Origin: Corynebacterium kalidii
Lineage (GTDB): Bacteria; Actinomycetota; Actinomycetes; Mycobacteriales; Mycobacteriaceae
Assembly (NCBI RefSeq): GCF_022869005.1
Contig: NZ_JALIEA010000010.1
Location: 32,771-96,770 of the forward strand
DNA length: 64,000 nt
Direction of reading: 5' to 3'
Shown here: positions 8,208 through 16,374 of the stretch, piece after piece
How positions within the stretch are numbered: position 1 is the stretch's first letter
Layout: each line of letters begins with the position of its first letter
Translations under genes and position numbers: made by a program
Notes under the pieces: model-generated
What the model was told of the DNA's origin: nothing
Databases searched by the model: none
The model's input: only the letters and a program-made list of their open reading frames with translations

Positions 8208-9131
8208 ATGCAGACACCAGAACAGTCAGCGGCCCGCCTCCACCGCAACGGCACCACCGCCGCGGTCATCGTCACCCACCAGCGTGTGGACCTGCTGCGC
8301 AACTCCCTGACCGTCGTCTGCTCCCAGACCCACCCGGTGGACAAGGTCATCGTCGTCGACAACGGCTGCCAGGACGACGTCCGCGTCCTGCTGGACGACC
8401 TCGCCGGGGACCGCGCCGTCTACGTCCCCTCCCGGACCAACCTCGGCGGCGCCGGCGGCTTCGCCCTGGGCTTCCTCACCGCCCTCTCCCTGGGGATGGA
8501 CGCGGTGTGGTGCGCCGACGACGACGGCCAACCCGCCGACGAACACGTCCTGGACAACCTCTACACCGTCGCCGAGACCCACGGTCTCGCCGAGGTGTCC
8601 CCCGCGGTCTGCAACATCGACGAGCCAAAGCGCCTGGCGTTCCCCCTGCGCCAAGGCGTGGTGTGGCACCGCTACATGCACGAACTGCAGGGCGACTTCC
8701 TGCCCGGTATCGCCAGCCTCTTCAACGGCGCACTGCTGAGCGCCGAGGCGATGAAAGTCATCGGTGTCCCCGACTACCGTCTCTTCATCCGCGGCGACGA
8801 AGTCGAGTACCACCGGCGTCTCGTCCGGTCCGGGCTGCCCTTCGGCACCTGCCTGACCACCTCCTACCTGCACCCGGACGGCGCGGACGAGTTCAAGCCG
8901 ATCCTCGGCGGCCGGATGCACACCCAGTACCCGGACAACGCCACCAAGCGCTACTTCACCTACCGCAACCGAGGCTTCCTGATGAACCAGCCGGGGATGC
9001 GTCGTCTGCTGCCGCAGGAGTACGCACGCTTCGGCTGGTTCTTCCTAGTGCAGAAGCGGGACCTCAAGGGCTTCCGCGAGTGGCTGTCCCTGCAGGCGAA
9101 GGGACGCGCGGAGAAGTTCTACCGGCCGTAG
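8208..9131 (+). CDS. glfT1: Galactofuranosyltransferase GlfT1 (initiates galactan)
   Basis: This GT2-fold enzyme transfers the first galactofuranose residues from UDP-Galf onto the polyprenyl-linked rhamnose-GlcNAc acceptor of arabinogalactan, on the cytoplasmic face. The sequence (307 residues) has VIVTHQRVDLL, VDNGCQDD, TNLGGAGGF and the metal-binding CADDDGQP (DDD at residues 104-106), all typical of Rv3782. A CAGAAT hexamer at 8195-8200 is 7 nt before the ATG at 8208, which I prefer over the in-frame ATG at 8199. It is separated from wzm/wzt by eight unrelated genes. Confidence 0.93.
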   Translation: MQTPEQSAARLHRNGTTAAVIVTHQRVDLLRNSLTVVCSQTHPVDKVIVVDNGCQDDVRVLLDDLAGDRAVYVPSRTNLGGAGGFALGFLTALSLGMDAVWCADDDGQPADEHVLDNLYTVAETHGLAEVSPAVCNIDEPKRLAFPLRQGVVWHRYMHELQGDFLPGIASLFNGALLSAEAMKVIGVPDYRLFIRGDEVEYHRRLVRSGLPFGTCLTTSYLHPDGADEFKPILGGRMHTQYPDNATKRYFTYRNRGFLMNQPGMRRLLPQEYARFGWFFLVQKRDLKGFREWLSLQAKGRAEKFYRP

Positions 9132-9202
9132 GTGCTGCGGCGCTGCGTCCCTGCGGCGCAGGGGCGGAGGGGCGGAACTGCGGAATCCGGTGTCCGCGGC
9201 CG

Positions 9203-9628
9203 TCAGCTGCGGAAGATGACCCAGCGCTGGATGATGAAGTTCAGTACCGTCGCCGTACCCTGGGCGATCACGAAGCTGACGGCACGCACCCAGAACTGGT
9301 CGAGGTCCATGCCCTCGAGCCACGGGATGCTCAGCTTGTACAGGCTGACCTGCACCGCGTAGGTGGCCAGGTAGGACGCCATGGTGATCAGGAAGCGTTT
9401 CACCGACGGGGTGGCCTGGAACGTCCACCGGCGGTTGATCAGGTAGGCGGTCAGCGTGCCCAGGATGAAACCCACGGTCTTCGACGCGCCGTCGCCCATC
9501 CCCGCGAGGAACAGCAGGTAGGTGCTGCCGAAGTCGACGACAGCGCCGACCACGCCGGTCATGACGAACCGGACGAGCTGGGTCTTCAGTGTCAGGCGCT
9601 CGACTGTCCCGGTGGTGGAGTCGGTCAC
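9203..9628 (-). CDS. GtrA-family membrane protein (downstream copy)
   Basis: This 141-residue protein has about four membrane segments, opening LVRFVMTGVVGAVVDFGSTYLLFL, with the GtrA signature AYLINRRWTF and the terminal repeat VLNFIIQRWVIF. GtrA proteins are linked to flipping or handling of polyprenyl-phosphate sugars; the mycobacterial Rv3789 beside dprE1 is the nearest functional parallel. The start is GTG 9628, overlapping the stop of the second gtrA gene in a GTGA quartet. It converges with glfT1. Confidence 0.9.
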   Translation of the reverse strand: MTDSTTGTVERLTLKTQLVRFVMTGVVGAVVDFGSTYLLFLAGMGDGASKTVGFILGTLTAYLINRRWTFQATPSVKRFLITMASYLATYAVQVSLYKLSIPWLEGMDLDQFWVRAVSFVIAQGTATVLNFIIQRWVIFRS

Positions 9629-10272
9629 TTCTCGTCCCCCTCGGGCAGCGGCGTCAGGTGGACGGGCACGTGGTGGTCACGTGCCGCACGGAAGGTCCAC
9701 AACTTGTTGAACAGGAAGTTCACCGGGATCGCCACGCACACCCCGATGAGGTTGCCCCAGTAGATCGGGTCCCGCAGCCCGCTGGACCCGTCCCAGATCT
9801 CCCGCGACAGGGCCACCGGCGACTCGGGGTTGATCATCGCGGTCTGCACCGCCAGAGTCACCGCCAGGCCGCCGATACCGACCATCATGAACGGGACGAG
9901 TTCCCGGAACCAGGACGACTTCCCGGACGTCCTGAACGTCCACCGGCGGTTGAGGTTGAAGTTCCACAGGTTCGCCACCACGAAGGCCAGCACCGCGAAC
10001 ACGTGGTACCAGCGGATGTGGAACTGGGTGCCGAGCAGGTTGGCGAACGCCGCGTGGCCGTCGAATCCGCCGAGCCACTGGGTGGTCTTGTTGGCCACGA
10101 CGACGACCGCGTTGTTGACGATCACGCCCGACGCGCCGACGATGCCGAACTTCAGGAACTGCCGGGCCAAGCGCCAGGTCCGTTCCGAGGTGGACAGCCG
10201 CCGCGGCTGGGGCGTGCCTCCCCCGTCGCCCTGGGCGGCGGGGCCCGGCTGTTCGGCGATGGCGTCGGTCAC
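9625..10272 (-). CDS. GtrA-family membrane protein (upstream copy)
   Basis: The product has 215 residues and belongs to the same family as the next gene. It contains LKFGIVGASGVIVNNAVVVV, the signature FNLNRRWTF, and the C-terminal NFLFNKLWTFR. I start at GTG 10272 because GGGAGGAC lies 7-8 nt upstream; an in-frame ATG at 10341 would add 23 residues without a visible ribosome site. It is translationally coupled to the downstream gtrA. Two different GtrA proteins in one operon may work as a pair; this is inference. Confidence 0.88.
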   Translation of the reverse strand: MTDAIAEQPGPAAQGDGGGTPQPRRLSTSERTWRLARQFLKFGIVGASGVIVNNAVVVVANKTTQWLGGFDGHAAFANLLGTQFHIRWYHVFAVLAFVVANLWNFNLNRRWTFRTSGKSSWFRELVPFMMVGIGGLAVTLAVQTAMINPESPVALSREIWDGSSGLRDPIYWGNLIGVCVAIPVNFLFNKLWTFRAARDHHVPVHLTPLPEGDEK

Positions 10273-10414
10273 GACGGGCGTCCTCCCTGCACTGGTGGTG
10301 GTCTTCGGTCCGGGAACGGTCCACGGACACTTATCGGACATACGCTACTGGCACATCCGCCATTTACGAAACACCGGCGGCACCCGTGGTGTCGGACCCG
10401 GCCGCCGTTCCCGG

Positions 10415-11632
10415 TCAGTCGCCGGGGGCCGCGTCGTGGCGTTGCAGGAGGTAGCGGTACATCTCGAGCCGCTCGAGCAGACTACTGCGCGGCACCAGTG
10501 GCGTCACCACCGAACCGGTCGTGTCCTTCGCCTCCCACACGCCGGCACCGCAGGCGGCCAGTGTCCGTCCGGTCGCGGTGGACAGCCCGCGGATCTCGGC
10601 GGCGGTCAGCGGGTCCGCGGACAACCGGCCGCCACCCGGCGCGATACCGGCGTCGGCGCAGGTGAAGCCGAGGGCGGACATCAGCATCTCGGAGATCTCG
10701 TCGGCGGTCGCCCGGTCCGACAGGGTGGACAGGGCCACGATCCGCGACCACGCCGCGGCCCGTCCCAGCCGCGTCGTCTCGGCGGGGACACCGTCCAGGA
10801 CGGCCCGTACGCCGTCCGGGACCTGGGCGGCGCGGCCGAGGTCGAGGGCCTGCAGCAGGGGGGTGAACTCGTAGAGGTCGCCGGCCAGCAGCAGGTCCCG
10901 GAGTTCCGGGGCGAGGCCGTCGAGGATCTGTTCCACGGTCTCCTCCCCGGTCAGGGCAACGTTCACCGCAGCGAGGTCGACGTCCCGCGGGACGTCGATG
11001 TCGCCCGGCCCGCGACTGCCGGTGGGGCCGGCGAACAGCAGGGGCGGGGGGAGCGGCACCGGGGCGGTCGGCGGGGCGGTCGTGCCGTGGTAGGCGTCGG
11101 TCCCCGTGCCGGACTCGGGTATGAACTCCCCGGCGAGGCAGACCGCGTCGGGGGTGTGTTCGTCCCTGGTCATCGCCCCGGCGGTGGTCACGGTGATGAC
11201 GGTGTCGTCGACGAGCAGGGTGGCGGTGCCGTCACGGCCCAGGGCCTCGTCCAGTGTGGTGCCGATGGGTCCGGCGGTGCGGCTGTAGACCCGCAGGCGG
11301 TCCCGACGGCGGGCCTGCAGGGACCAGGCCGGGCCGGTGGCGGCCCCGTCGAGCATCCGCTCGGCACCGGGGACGGTGAAGGCGATCAGCACCGCGCGCA
11401 CCGTCTCGGCGACGGACAGCTGGTCGTTGAGCCCCAGGGCACGGGTGTAGAAGCCGGTGGACGGCCGGTGGTACTCCGCGAGGACCAGTAGGGTGGCCGG
11501 GGAGGTCCCGCCGTCGTCGGCCGCCGGGCCCGGGGGGTCGTCCAGCAACGGCAGCCGGAGGACGGCGGCAAGCCCGTCACCGGAGACCGGGCCGCGGGAG
11601 CGGTCCGGCCGGGAAGCATGCCGTGCGTTCAT
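10415..11632 (-). CDS. Hypothetical protein, 405 residues
   Basis: I do not recognise this protein. It is soluble, Ala/Gly/Asp/Pro-rich, has no signal peptide, and ends in an Arg/Leu-rich helix (SSLLERLEMYRYLLQRHDAAPGD). The middle has a Pro-rich stretch (TAPPTAPVPLPPPLL). TACCCT (11645-11640, minus) is 7 nt before the ATG at 11632, supporting that leaderless start over ATG 11686. It lies between gtrA and dprE1, where mycobacteria have no such gene, and is followed upstream by other unknown genes on the same strand. Confidence 0.7.
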   Translation of the reverse strand: MNARHASRPDRSRGPVSGDGLAAVLRLPLLDDPPGPAADDGGTSPATLLVLAEYHRPSTGFYTRALGLNDQLSVAETVRAVLIAFTVPGAERMLDGAATGPAWSLQARRRDRLRVYSRTAGPIGTTLDEALGRDGTATLLVDDTVITVTTAGAMTRDEHTPDAVCLAGEFIPESGTGTDAYHGTTAPPTAPVPLPPPLLFAGPTGSRGPGDIDVPRDVDLAAVNVALTGEETVEQILDGLAPELRDLLLAGDLYEFTPLLQALDLGRAAQVPDGVRAVLDGVPAETTRLGRAAAWSRIVALSTLSDRATADEISEMLMSALGFTCADAGIAPGGGRLSADPLTAAEIRGLSTATGRTLAACGAGVWEAKDTTGSVVTPLVPRSSLLERLEMYRYLLQRHDAAPGD

Positions 11633-11710
11633 GCCACCAAGGGTAGCGACGTTACCGGGATGGTGCCGGGTGTCCGGACCAGCCACCGAACCGGCCGCCG
11701 GCCCCCTCCC

Positions 11711-12334
11711 TCAGGCCAGCACGAGCGGCAGGGCCCGCAGCTCCCCACCCAGGCGCTGGACCCGGAGTTTCTCGACGACGTTCCAGCTCTGCGCGAGGCG
11801 ACGGACGCCCCGGGCGGTCGCCATACACCGGGTGACCGCCTCGGCGGCGTCGCCGTCGAGCCCCTGGGGAGGCAACCCGTCCTGCTCCGCGAACTCGATC
11901 TCACCCCAGGCCGGCTGCCGCTTGCCCGGGTTCGCCGCGGCGAAGTCCTCCCGGTTGCGCTCGACCGCCGCGCGGGCGTTCTCGATGGTCGCCGGCAGGT
12001 CCACCACCTGCGTCCCGTCCGGTAGTCCTTCGGGTAGTCCCGCGGCCTCGCCCGAGACGACGACGGGACGACCGAGGATCAGCGACAGCACCGCGTCGCG
12101 GTCACCGCGCTCCTCGATCCAGTCGGCGTCGGCGGCGAATCCGTGCACCCCGGCCTGATCGACGAGCCAGGCCCCGCTGAAGTCCCCGAGCAGCACCCGC
12201 GCGTCGACCTCGACCTGCCATACCGCGGTGACGTCACCGACGGTCGCGGCGACCATCACCGGTGGGTCCTGGGGCCGGGTCGCGCCCGCCTGCTGGGACT
12301 GCGTGGCCCCGGTGTCGCCTGCCGTGCCCGTCAT
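11711..12334 (-). CDS. Hypothetical protein, 207 residues
   Basis: The family is not recognised. It is a soluble, acidic protein with a conserved-looking core (VWQVEVDARVLLGDFSGAWLVDQAGVHGFAADADWIEERGDRDAVLSLILGRPVVV) and a C-terminal stretch (RLAQSWNVVEKLRVQRLGGELRALPLVLA). GAAGGTGGA provides a ribosome site, and the start overlaps the stop of the preceding 158-residue membrane protein gene by 4 nt (ATGA, 12331-12334), so the two are translationally coupled and probably work together. Confidence 0.72.
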   Translation of the reverse strand: MTGTAGDTGATQSQQAGATRPQDPPVMVAATVGDVTAVWQVEVDARVLLGDFSGAWLVDQAGVHGFAADADWIEERGDRDAVLSLILGRPVVVSGEAAGLPEGLPDGTQVVDLPATIENARAAVERNREDFAAANPGKRQPAWGEIEFAEQDGLPPQGLDGDAAEAVTRCMATARGVRRLAQSWNVVEKLRVQRLGGELRALPLVLA

Positions 12335-12807
12335 GCGTCCACCTTCCCGTTCACCGCGTAGACGACGCCGACCTGCGCCGCGCCGTACACCGTCGACGGC
12401 AGCGCGCGGAAGATCCCGCCGATCAGAGGGATGCGGCCGAGAGTGCTGGTGACCAACGCCGCTCCCGCCGCGTCCAGACGCCCGTTGAGCCACGCAGCGG
12501 TACCGAGAACGGCGACTGGTGCTCCAGCCAGAACCACAAGCCCGGGAGCAGCATTGGTGCCCAGGTTCTCCCTCATCTGCGCCAGGGATTCACGTATCTC
12601 ACCCCGTTCCTCGTCCGACAGGGCCTCCCACTCGTCGGCAAGGACGAGGCCGACCCCGGTGGCGAGTACCGCTGCCTGGCCGGCACGGCGCGGCCACTTC
12701 CGCTTCACCACGTCGCGCACCAGGTAGTACCCCAGTGTGGTGGCGGCAATGATCCGGAACTCCTTCTGCGTGAGTGCGCGTTGTCCTGTTCTGGTTTTCA
12801 TGGCCAT
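12331..12807 (-). CDS. Hypothetical membrane protein, 158 residues
   Basis: The N-terminus is basic (MAMKTRTGQRALTQKEFRIIAATTLGYYLVRDVVKRKWPRR). Hydrophobic segments follow (AGQAAVLATGVGLVLA; APGLVVLAGAPVAVLGTAAWL) and the C-terminus is Gly-rich. GAGGAGGAC seven bases before ATG 12807 fixes the start. It is coupled by a 4-nt overlap to the 207-residue gene. The function is unknown; a membrane anchor for the coupled soluble protein is the simplest guess. Confidence 0.7.
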   Translation of the reverse strand: MAMKTRTGQRALTQKEFRIIAATTLGYYLVRDVVKRKWPRRAGQAAVLATGVGLVLADEWEALSDEERGEIRESLAQMRENLGTNAAPGLVVLAGAPVAVLGTAAWLNGRLDAAGAALVTSTLGRIPLIGGIFRALPSTVYGAAQVGVVYAVNGKVDA

Positions 12808-12910
12808 CGTGGTCCTCCTCGCAGTCGCGGCGTGCACCCCCATCGCCGGGATCCGCCTCCCCTCCGAGTGTAGATCAGCACCCGGACACGGCCGTTGTAC
12901 GCTGGAGGTC

Positions 12911-13231
12911 ATGTTCGGAAAAGACCGTGCCAAGAACCAGATGCGGCGCTCCATCGCCAAGGCGAACGCCGGCCAGCCCGCCGGGACGAAGGGGTCGCGT
13001 GCGGAGACCAACGTGGTCGGCGGCACCGCGACCGACAAGAGCTACGAGGCCGCGTCGCGGGCCGAGGCCCCGCTGAACGAGTTCATGGTGCGGCTGCTCG
13101 CCCAGGAGCTCCCGGTGCTGGACTCCACGAGCCGCCGGATCGTCAACCGCGAACTGCGTGAGTACGACGGGCCGACGATCACCTGCGTCGCCGAACTGCC
13201 GGAGACCGTCCGCGAGGTCATGGAGCTGTAG
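12911..13231 (+). CDS. Hypothetical protein, 106 residues
   Basis: This small, charged, soluble protein (MFGKDRAKNQMRRSIAKANAG ... LNEFMVRLLAQELPVLDSTSRRIVNRELREYDGPTITCVAELPETVREVMEL) matches no family I can name. TACGCT at 12898-12903 is 7 nt before the ATG (leaderless). It is the only plus-strand gene among the unknown genes between gtrA and dprE1, and converges with the 1023-residue gene 22 bp away. Confidence 0.7.
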   Translation: MFGKDRAKNQMRRSIAKANAGQPAGTKGSRAETNVVGGTATDKSYEAASRAEAPLNEFMVRLLAQELPVLDSTSRRIVNRELREYDGPTITCVAELPETVREVMEL

Positions 13232-13253
13232 CCACGGCGGTCACCGGCACCGT

Positions 13254-16200
13254 TCACACGCCACTGATCTCCCGGAGCAGCCCGGCGTACCGGTCGCGCA
13301 CACCCGGGTCGACACCGTGGCGGGCGGCCGCGTCGAGGCGACGCGTCACCGCGGCGATGAGCCAGTCGGCGTCGACCCGTCGGGCCTGCTGGACGACCGA
13401 CTCGAAGATCAGCAACGCCTCGTCGTCCCGCCCGAGCACGTGCAGCAGCAGGGCCTCCTCGGTCAACGCCTCCAGGCGCGCCGACTCCACCGCCGTGCCC
13501 GGCACCGGCCCCACACCCGCGCGGACGAACGCCTCCTCCGCCTTCTTCGCCACTCCGGCGGCCCACGCCGTCAGCTCCAGCGCCTCGGCGACCCGGTCGG
13601 TGTGCACCAGGCCCCGGTTGACCGACAGCACGTGGTCGACCAGGTCCCCGGCCGCCCGCAACGCCAGCTCCTCGGACGGCAGCTCCGCCTCCAGGGTGGA
13701 CGCCGCGACGTGGAACCGCCGGTACGCCTCCTTGAACCGGTCGACCTGGCCCGGCCAGTCCTCGGCGAAGGCGTCGCCCACCAGTGCCGTCGCCAGGCGG
13801 GTGGCCTCCGCTTCCCGACGGAAGGCGGCGTGGGGGAACCGCTGCCAGTCCAGCCCCTCGATATCGTCGAGCCCGTCGAGCACGAACGCCGCCCGCGGGA
13901 AGTCCCGGTCGTCGAGCAGCGCCGACACGCACGTCACCTGGTACTCCGCGGCGGCCTCCCACTGCTCCCGGAACCGGGCGTTGTCCGCGGCCTCGGCGAA
14001 CGCGCCGGCGGCGGCCCGGTGGTTGCCCAGTTTCCCCAACGTCTCACCACGCGCCGCCATGAGGTGCACCCGCATCAGCGCACTGTCGCTCTCCGCCATC
14101 GCTGCCCCGGCGGGCTCGTCCGTCCCCGCGTTCACCAGGGCCAGGCACCTGTCGTACACGGCGAGCGACTCATGGAACGCGCCGTGCCCGGACAGCGCGA
14201 CCCCCAGCGACAGCAGTTCGTCGAGCAGCCCGGGGACCTCCTCGTCCCCGAGCATCGCCACCGGGCCTGCCGGCGGGGACGGCAGACTCAGCGCCACTCC
14301 GGCGACATAGTGCGCCACCTGCGCCACCAGGGCGTCCGTCCCGGGGTCGTCCGCCGCGAGCTCCACGATGCCGGCCAGCAGGGCCGACCCGACCTCCGGT
14401 ATCGACCGCGGGACGAACCTGGTGACCTGCCGGACGCCCCGCAACGCCAGACGCAGCGACTCCTTGTCGGGGTACACCCCGCCCATCAGCACGTCCTGCT
14501 CGATGACACGCCGGACGAGGGGGCCGGAGCCCTGCCAGAACCCGACGACGGTCTCCACCCGGTTCGCCAGGATCGTGACCGGGTCGGCACCGGTGTCCTC
14601 GGCCTCGTCCTGGGCGCGTTGGCGCTCCCGCAGCAGCTCGTCGAGTTCGTCGAGCACCGGGCCACCGGCACCGGTCCCAGACCCCTCAGACCTGTCAGCC
14701 TCGTCGGCCTCGTCGTAGAAGCCGCCCTCGTCCTGCGTCTCGTACCTCCGCAGCAGCTCCCCGACCAGCGCGCCGAGCGGCTCACCGCCGGGGCCATCCT
14801 GCGGGCCGTCCTGCGTGCCGGGCCCCGCCGACCCGGCACTGATCACGGCCAACCGGTCGACGGTGACACCCACCGCCTCCGACAGGCCCAGCATCGAGTA
14901 CATCATCAGGGCGGCGACCGTGTCCGCCGGGTCCAGGGCCGTGAGGTCCACCGGGCCCGCCACGGGGATCTCCGGCGAGGCCGTCCCGCTGACCTCGCCG
15001 CGCCAGTCCGCGACCTCCCGCGGCAGGGTCAGCCAGGCGTCCTCCACCCACGACGGCAACGACGACGGCATCGCCGGGGTGACCGACAGGGCGTGCGACT
15101 CCGGTGCCGGGGCGACCGGCGCCGTCGGCGCACCGGCGGGCGCACGGTGCAGACCCAAACCGACGCGCGTCTCCACGTCGTTGCCGTTACGGAGGTCCAG
15201 GGCGGCCGCCGCGGACCGCGCCCGCTCACCGGTCCACCGGGCCAGGCCCGCGACCGTCCCGCCGCCGGCCTGCTCCCCCGCCAACGCCAACCAGTCCGCC
15301 ACCGCCGGCAGACCGGCGAACAACGGCCGCACCTCGCCGGCCCCGGCACGCGCCGCGGCGTCCAGCACGGTGTGCAGCCCCTCCAGGAGATGGACGTCCT
15401 CGGCGGGGGCCCGCCGGTGCAGCGCCATGACCGGCAGCATCCGGTCCAGCAGCCCCAGCGCCAGCGACGTCCGTCCCGTCACCGCGAGGAGCTCGGCCAC
15501 CTGCAGCAGGGCGTCCGACAACTCCGGCGACCCCACCGCCCGGTCCGCGACGAACGCCGCCCGCGCCGCCGTGACCTCCGGGTCGACGACACCGGACAAC
15601 GGGATCAGCGACTCCGCCAGCATCACCGTGGGCTGCACATGGGCCTCCGGGGCGTTCTCCATGGCCTCGACGATCCCGGCCACGGTCTCCAGGTCACCCC
15701 GCTGCAACGCCACCATGCCGCGGACATCCAGGTCACGCTGGAAACGGTGCGCCTGCGCCCACGTCATCTCCTCGGGCAACGACGGTTCCGGCAGGTCGTC
15801 GAGGATCCCCTGCGCCTCGTCCAACCGGCCCAACGCCAGCAGCACGCGCACGCGGGTCTCGGCGATGTCGGTGGTGGACCGTCCGAGGCTCTCCAACGCC
15901 CCGGCCGCCGTCTCGCCCAGTGCCTCCAGGTCGGCCAGGGCGATGTCCGGACGCTGCGCCGCACCCAGGACGATCTCCTGCCACAGCAGGTCGAAGATGT
16001 TCGGCAGGTCCCCCTCCGCCCCGTTCCGTCCGGCGTCGGGGTGCGCGGGGAAGCGGTGCGGGTCCTCCCGGTGCTTCTCCCACAGCCCCGGCAGCAGGTC
16101 GACGGTGTCCGGACGGTCGAGCGACTCCCCCTCCAGACAACGCAGCAGGTCAATCCGGTAGGCCAACTCCTCGTCCTCACGGGAAGTTCCCAGACAATCC

Positions 16201-16325
16201 GGCAGTTCCTCACACCTGCGCAGGTAGGACTCCTCGCTGATCTCCCCGCGGGAACGCCTCCCCCGCAGAGAATCCCATTCCTGTGCGACCCACGCCACAT
16301 CCTGCGTATCTCCGACCCGTCCCAT
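13254..16325 (-). CDS. Large alpha-helical repeat protein, 1023 residues (TPR-like)
   Basis: The sequence is almost entirely Ala/Leu/Glu/Asp-rich amphipathic helices with recurrent TPR-like patterns (for example LGKLGNHRAAAGAFAEAADNARFREQWEAAAEYQ; VLGRDDEALLIFESVVQQARRVDADWLIAAVTRRLDAAARHG). No catalytic or membrane segment is visible, so it is a cytoplasmic scaffold or co-regulator candidate. The start at 16325 leaves 49 bp to the divergent dprE1 ATG. The protein is specific to this locus relative to mycobacteria; function unknown. TPR assignment is by eye. Confidence 0.75.
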   Translation of the reverse strand: MGRVGDTQDVAWVAQEWDSLRGRRSRGEISEESYLRRCEELPDCLGTSREDEELAYRIDLLRCLEGESLDRPDTVDLLPGLWEKHREDPHRFPAHPDAGRNGAEGDLPNIFDLLWQEIVLGAAQRPDIALADLEALGETAAGALESLGRSTTDIAETRVRVLLALGRLDEAQGILDDLPEPSLPEEMTWAQAHRFQRDLDVRGMVALQRGDLETVAGIVEAMENAPEAHVQPTVMLAESLIPLSGVVDPEVTAARAAFVADRAVGSPELSDALLQVAELLAVTGRTSLALGLLDRMLPVMALHRRAPAEDVHLLEGLHTVLDAAARAGAGEVRPLFAGLPAVADWLALAGEQAGGGTVAGLARWTGERARSAAAALDLRNGNDVETRVGLGLHRAPAGAPTAPVAPAPESHALSVTPAMPSSLPSWVEDAWLTLPREVADWRGEVSGTASPEIPVAGPVDLTALDPADTVAALMMYSMLGLSEAVGVTVDRLAVISAGSAGPGTQDGPQDGPGGEPLGALVGELLRRYETQDEGGFYDEADEADRSEGSGTGAGGPVLDELDELLRERQRAQDEAEDTGADPVTILANRVETVVGFWQGSGPLVRRVIEQDVLMGGVYPDKESLRLALRGVRQVTRFVPRSIPEVGSALLAGIVELAADDPGTDALVAQVAHYVAGVALSLPSPPAGPVAMLGDEEVPGLLDELLSLGVALSGHGAFHESLAVYDRCLALVNAGTDEPAGAAMAESDSALMRVHLMAARGETLGKLGNHRAAAGAFAEAADNARFREQWEAAAEYQVTCVSALLDDRDFPRAAFVLDGLDDIEGLDWQRFPHAAFRREAEATRLATALVGDAFAEDWPGQVDRFKEAYRRFHVAASTLEAELPSEELALRAAGDLVDHVLSVNRGLVHTDRVAEALELTAWAAGVAKKAEEAFVRAGVGPVPGTAVESARLEALTEEALLLHVLGRDDEALLIFESVVQQARRVDADWLIAAVTRRLDAAARHGVDPGVRDRYAGLLREISGV

Positions 16326-16374
16326 GCCCCAACTATGACATGGATCGGCCTCCCCCGGCGGTAGGGTGGTCACC

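Noticed and set aside
9149..9163. CCCTGCG-G-CGCAGGG palindrome between glfT1 and gtrA as a terminator
   Set aside because: The arms are separated by one base, so a stable hairpin loop would consume most of the stem, and no U-tract follows.
13158..16364. 1068-codon open frame on the plus strand opposite the helical repeat gene
   Set aside because: Its product is Arg/Gln/His/Pro-rich low-complexity sequence, the usual antisense shadow of a high-GC gene; the minus-strand frame has normal composition and helix periodicity.
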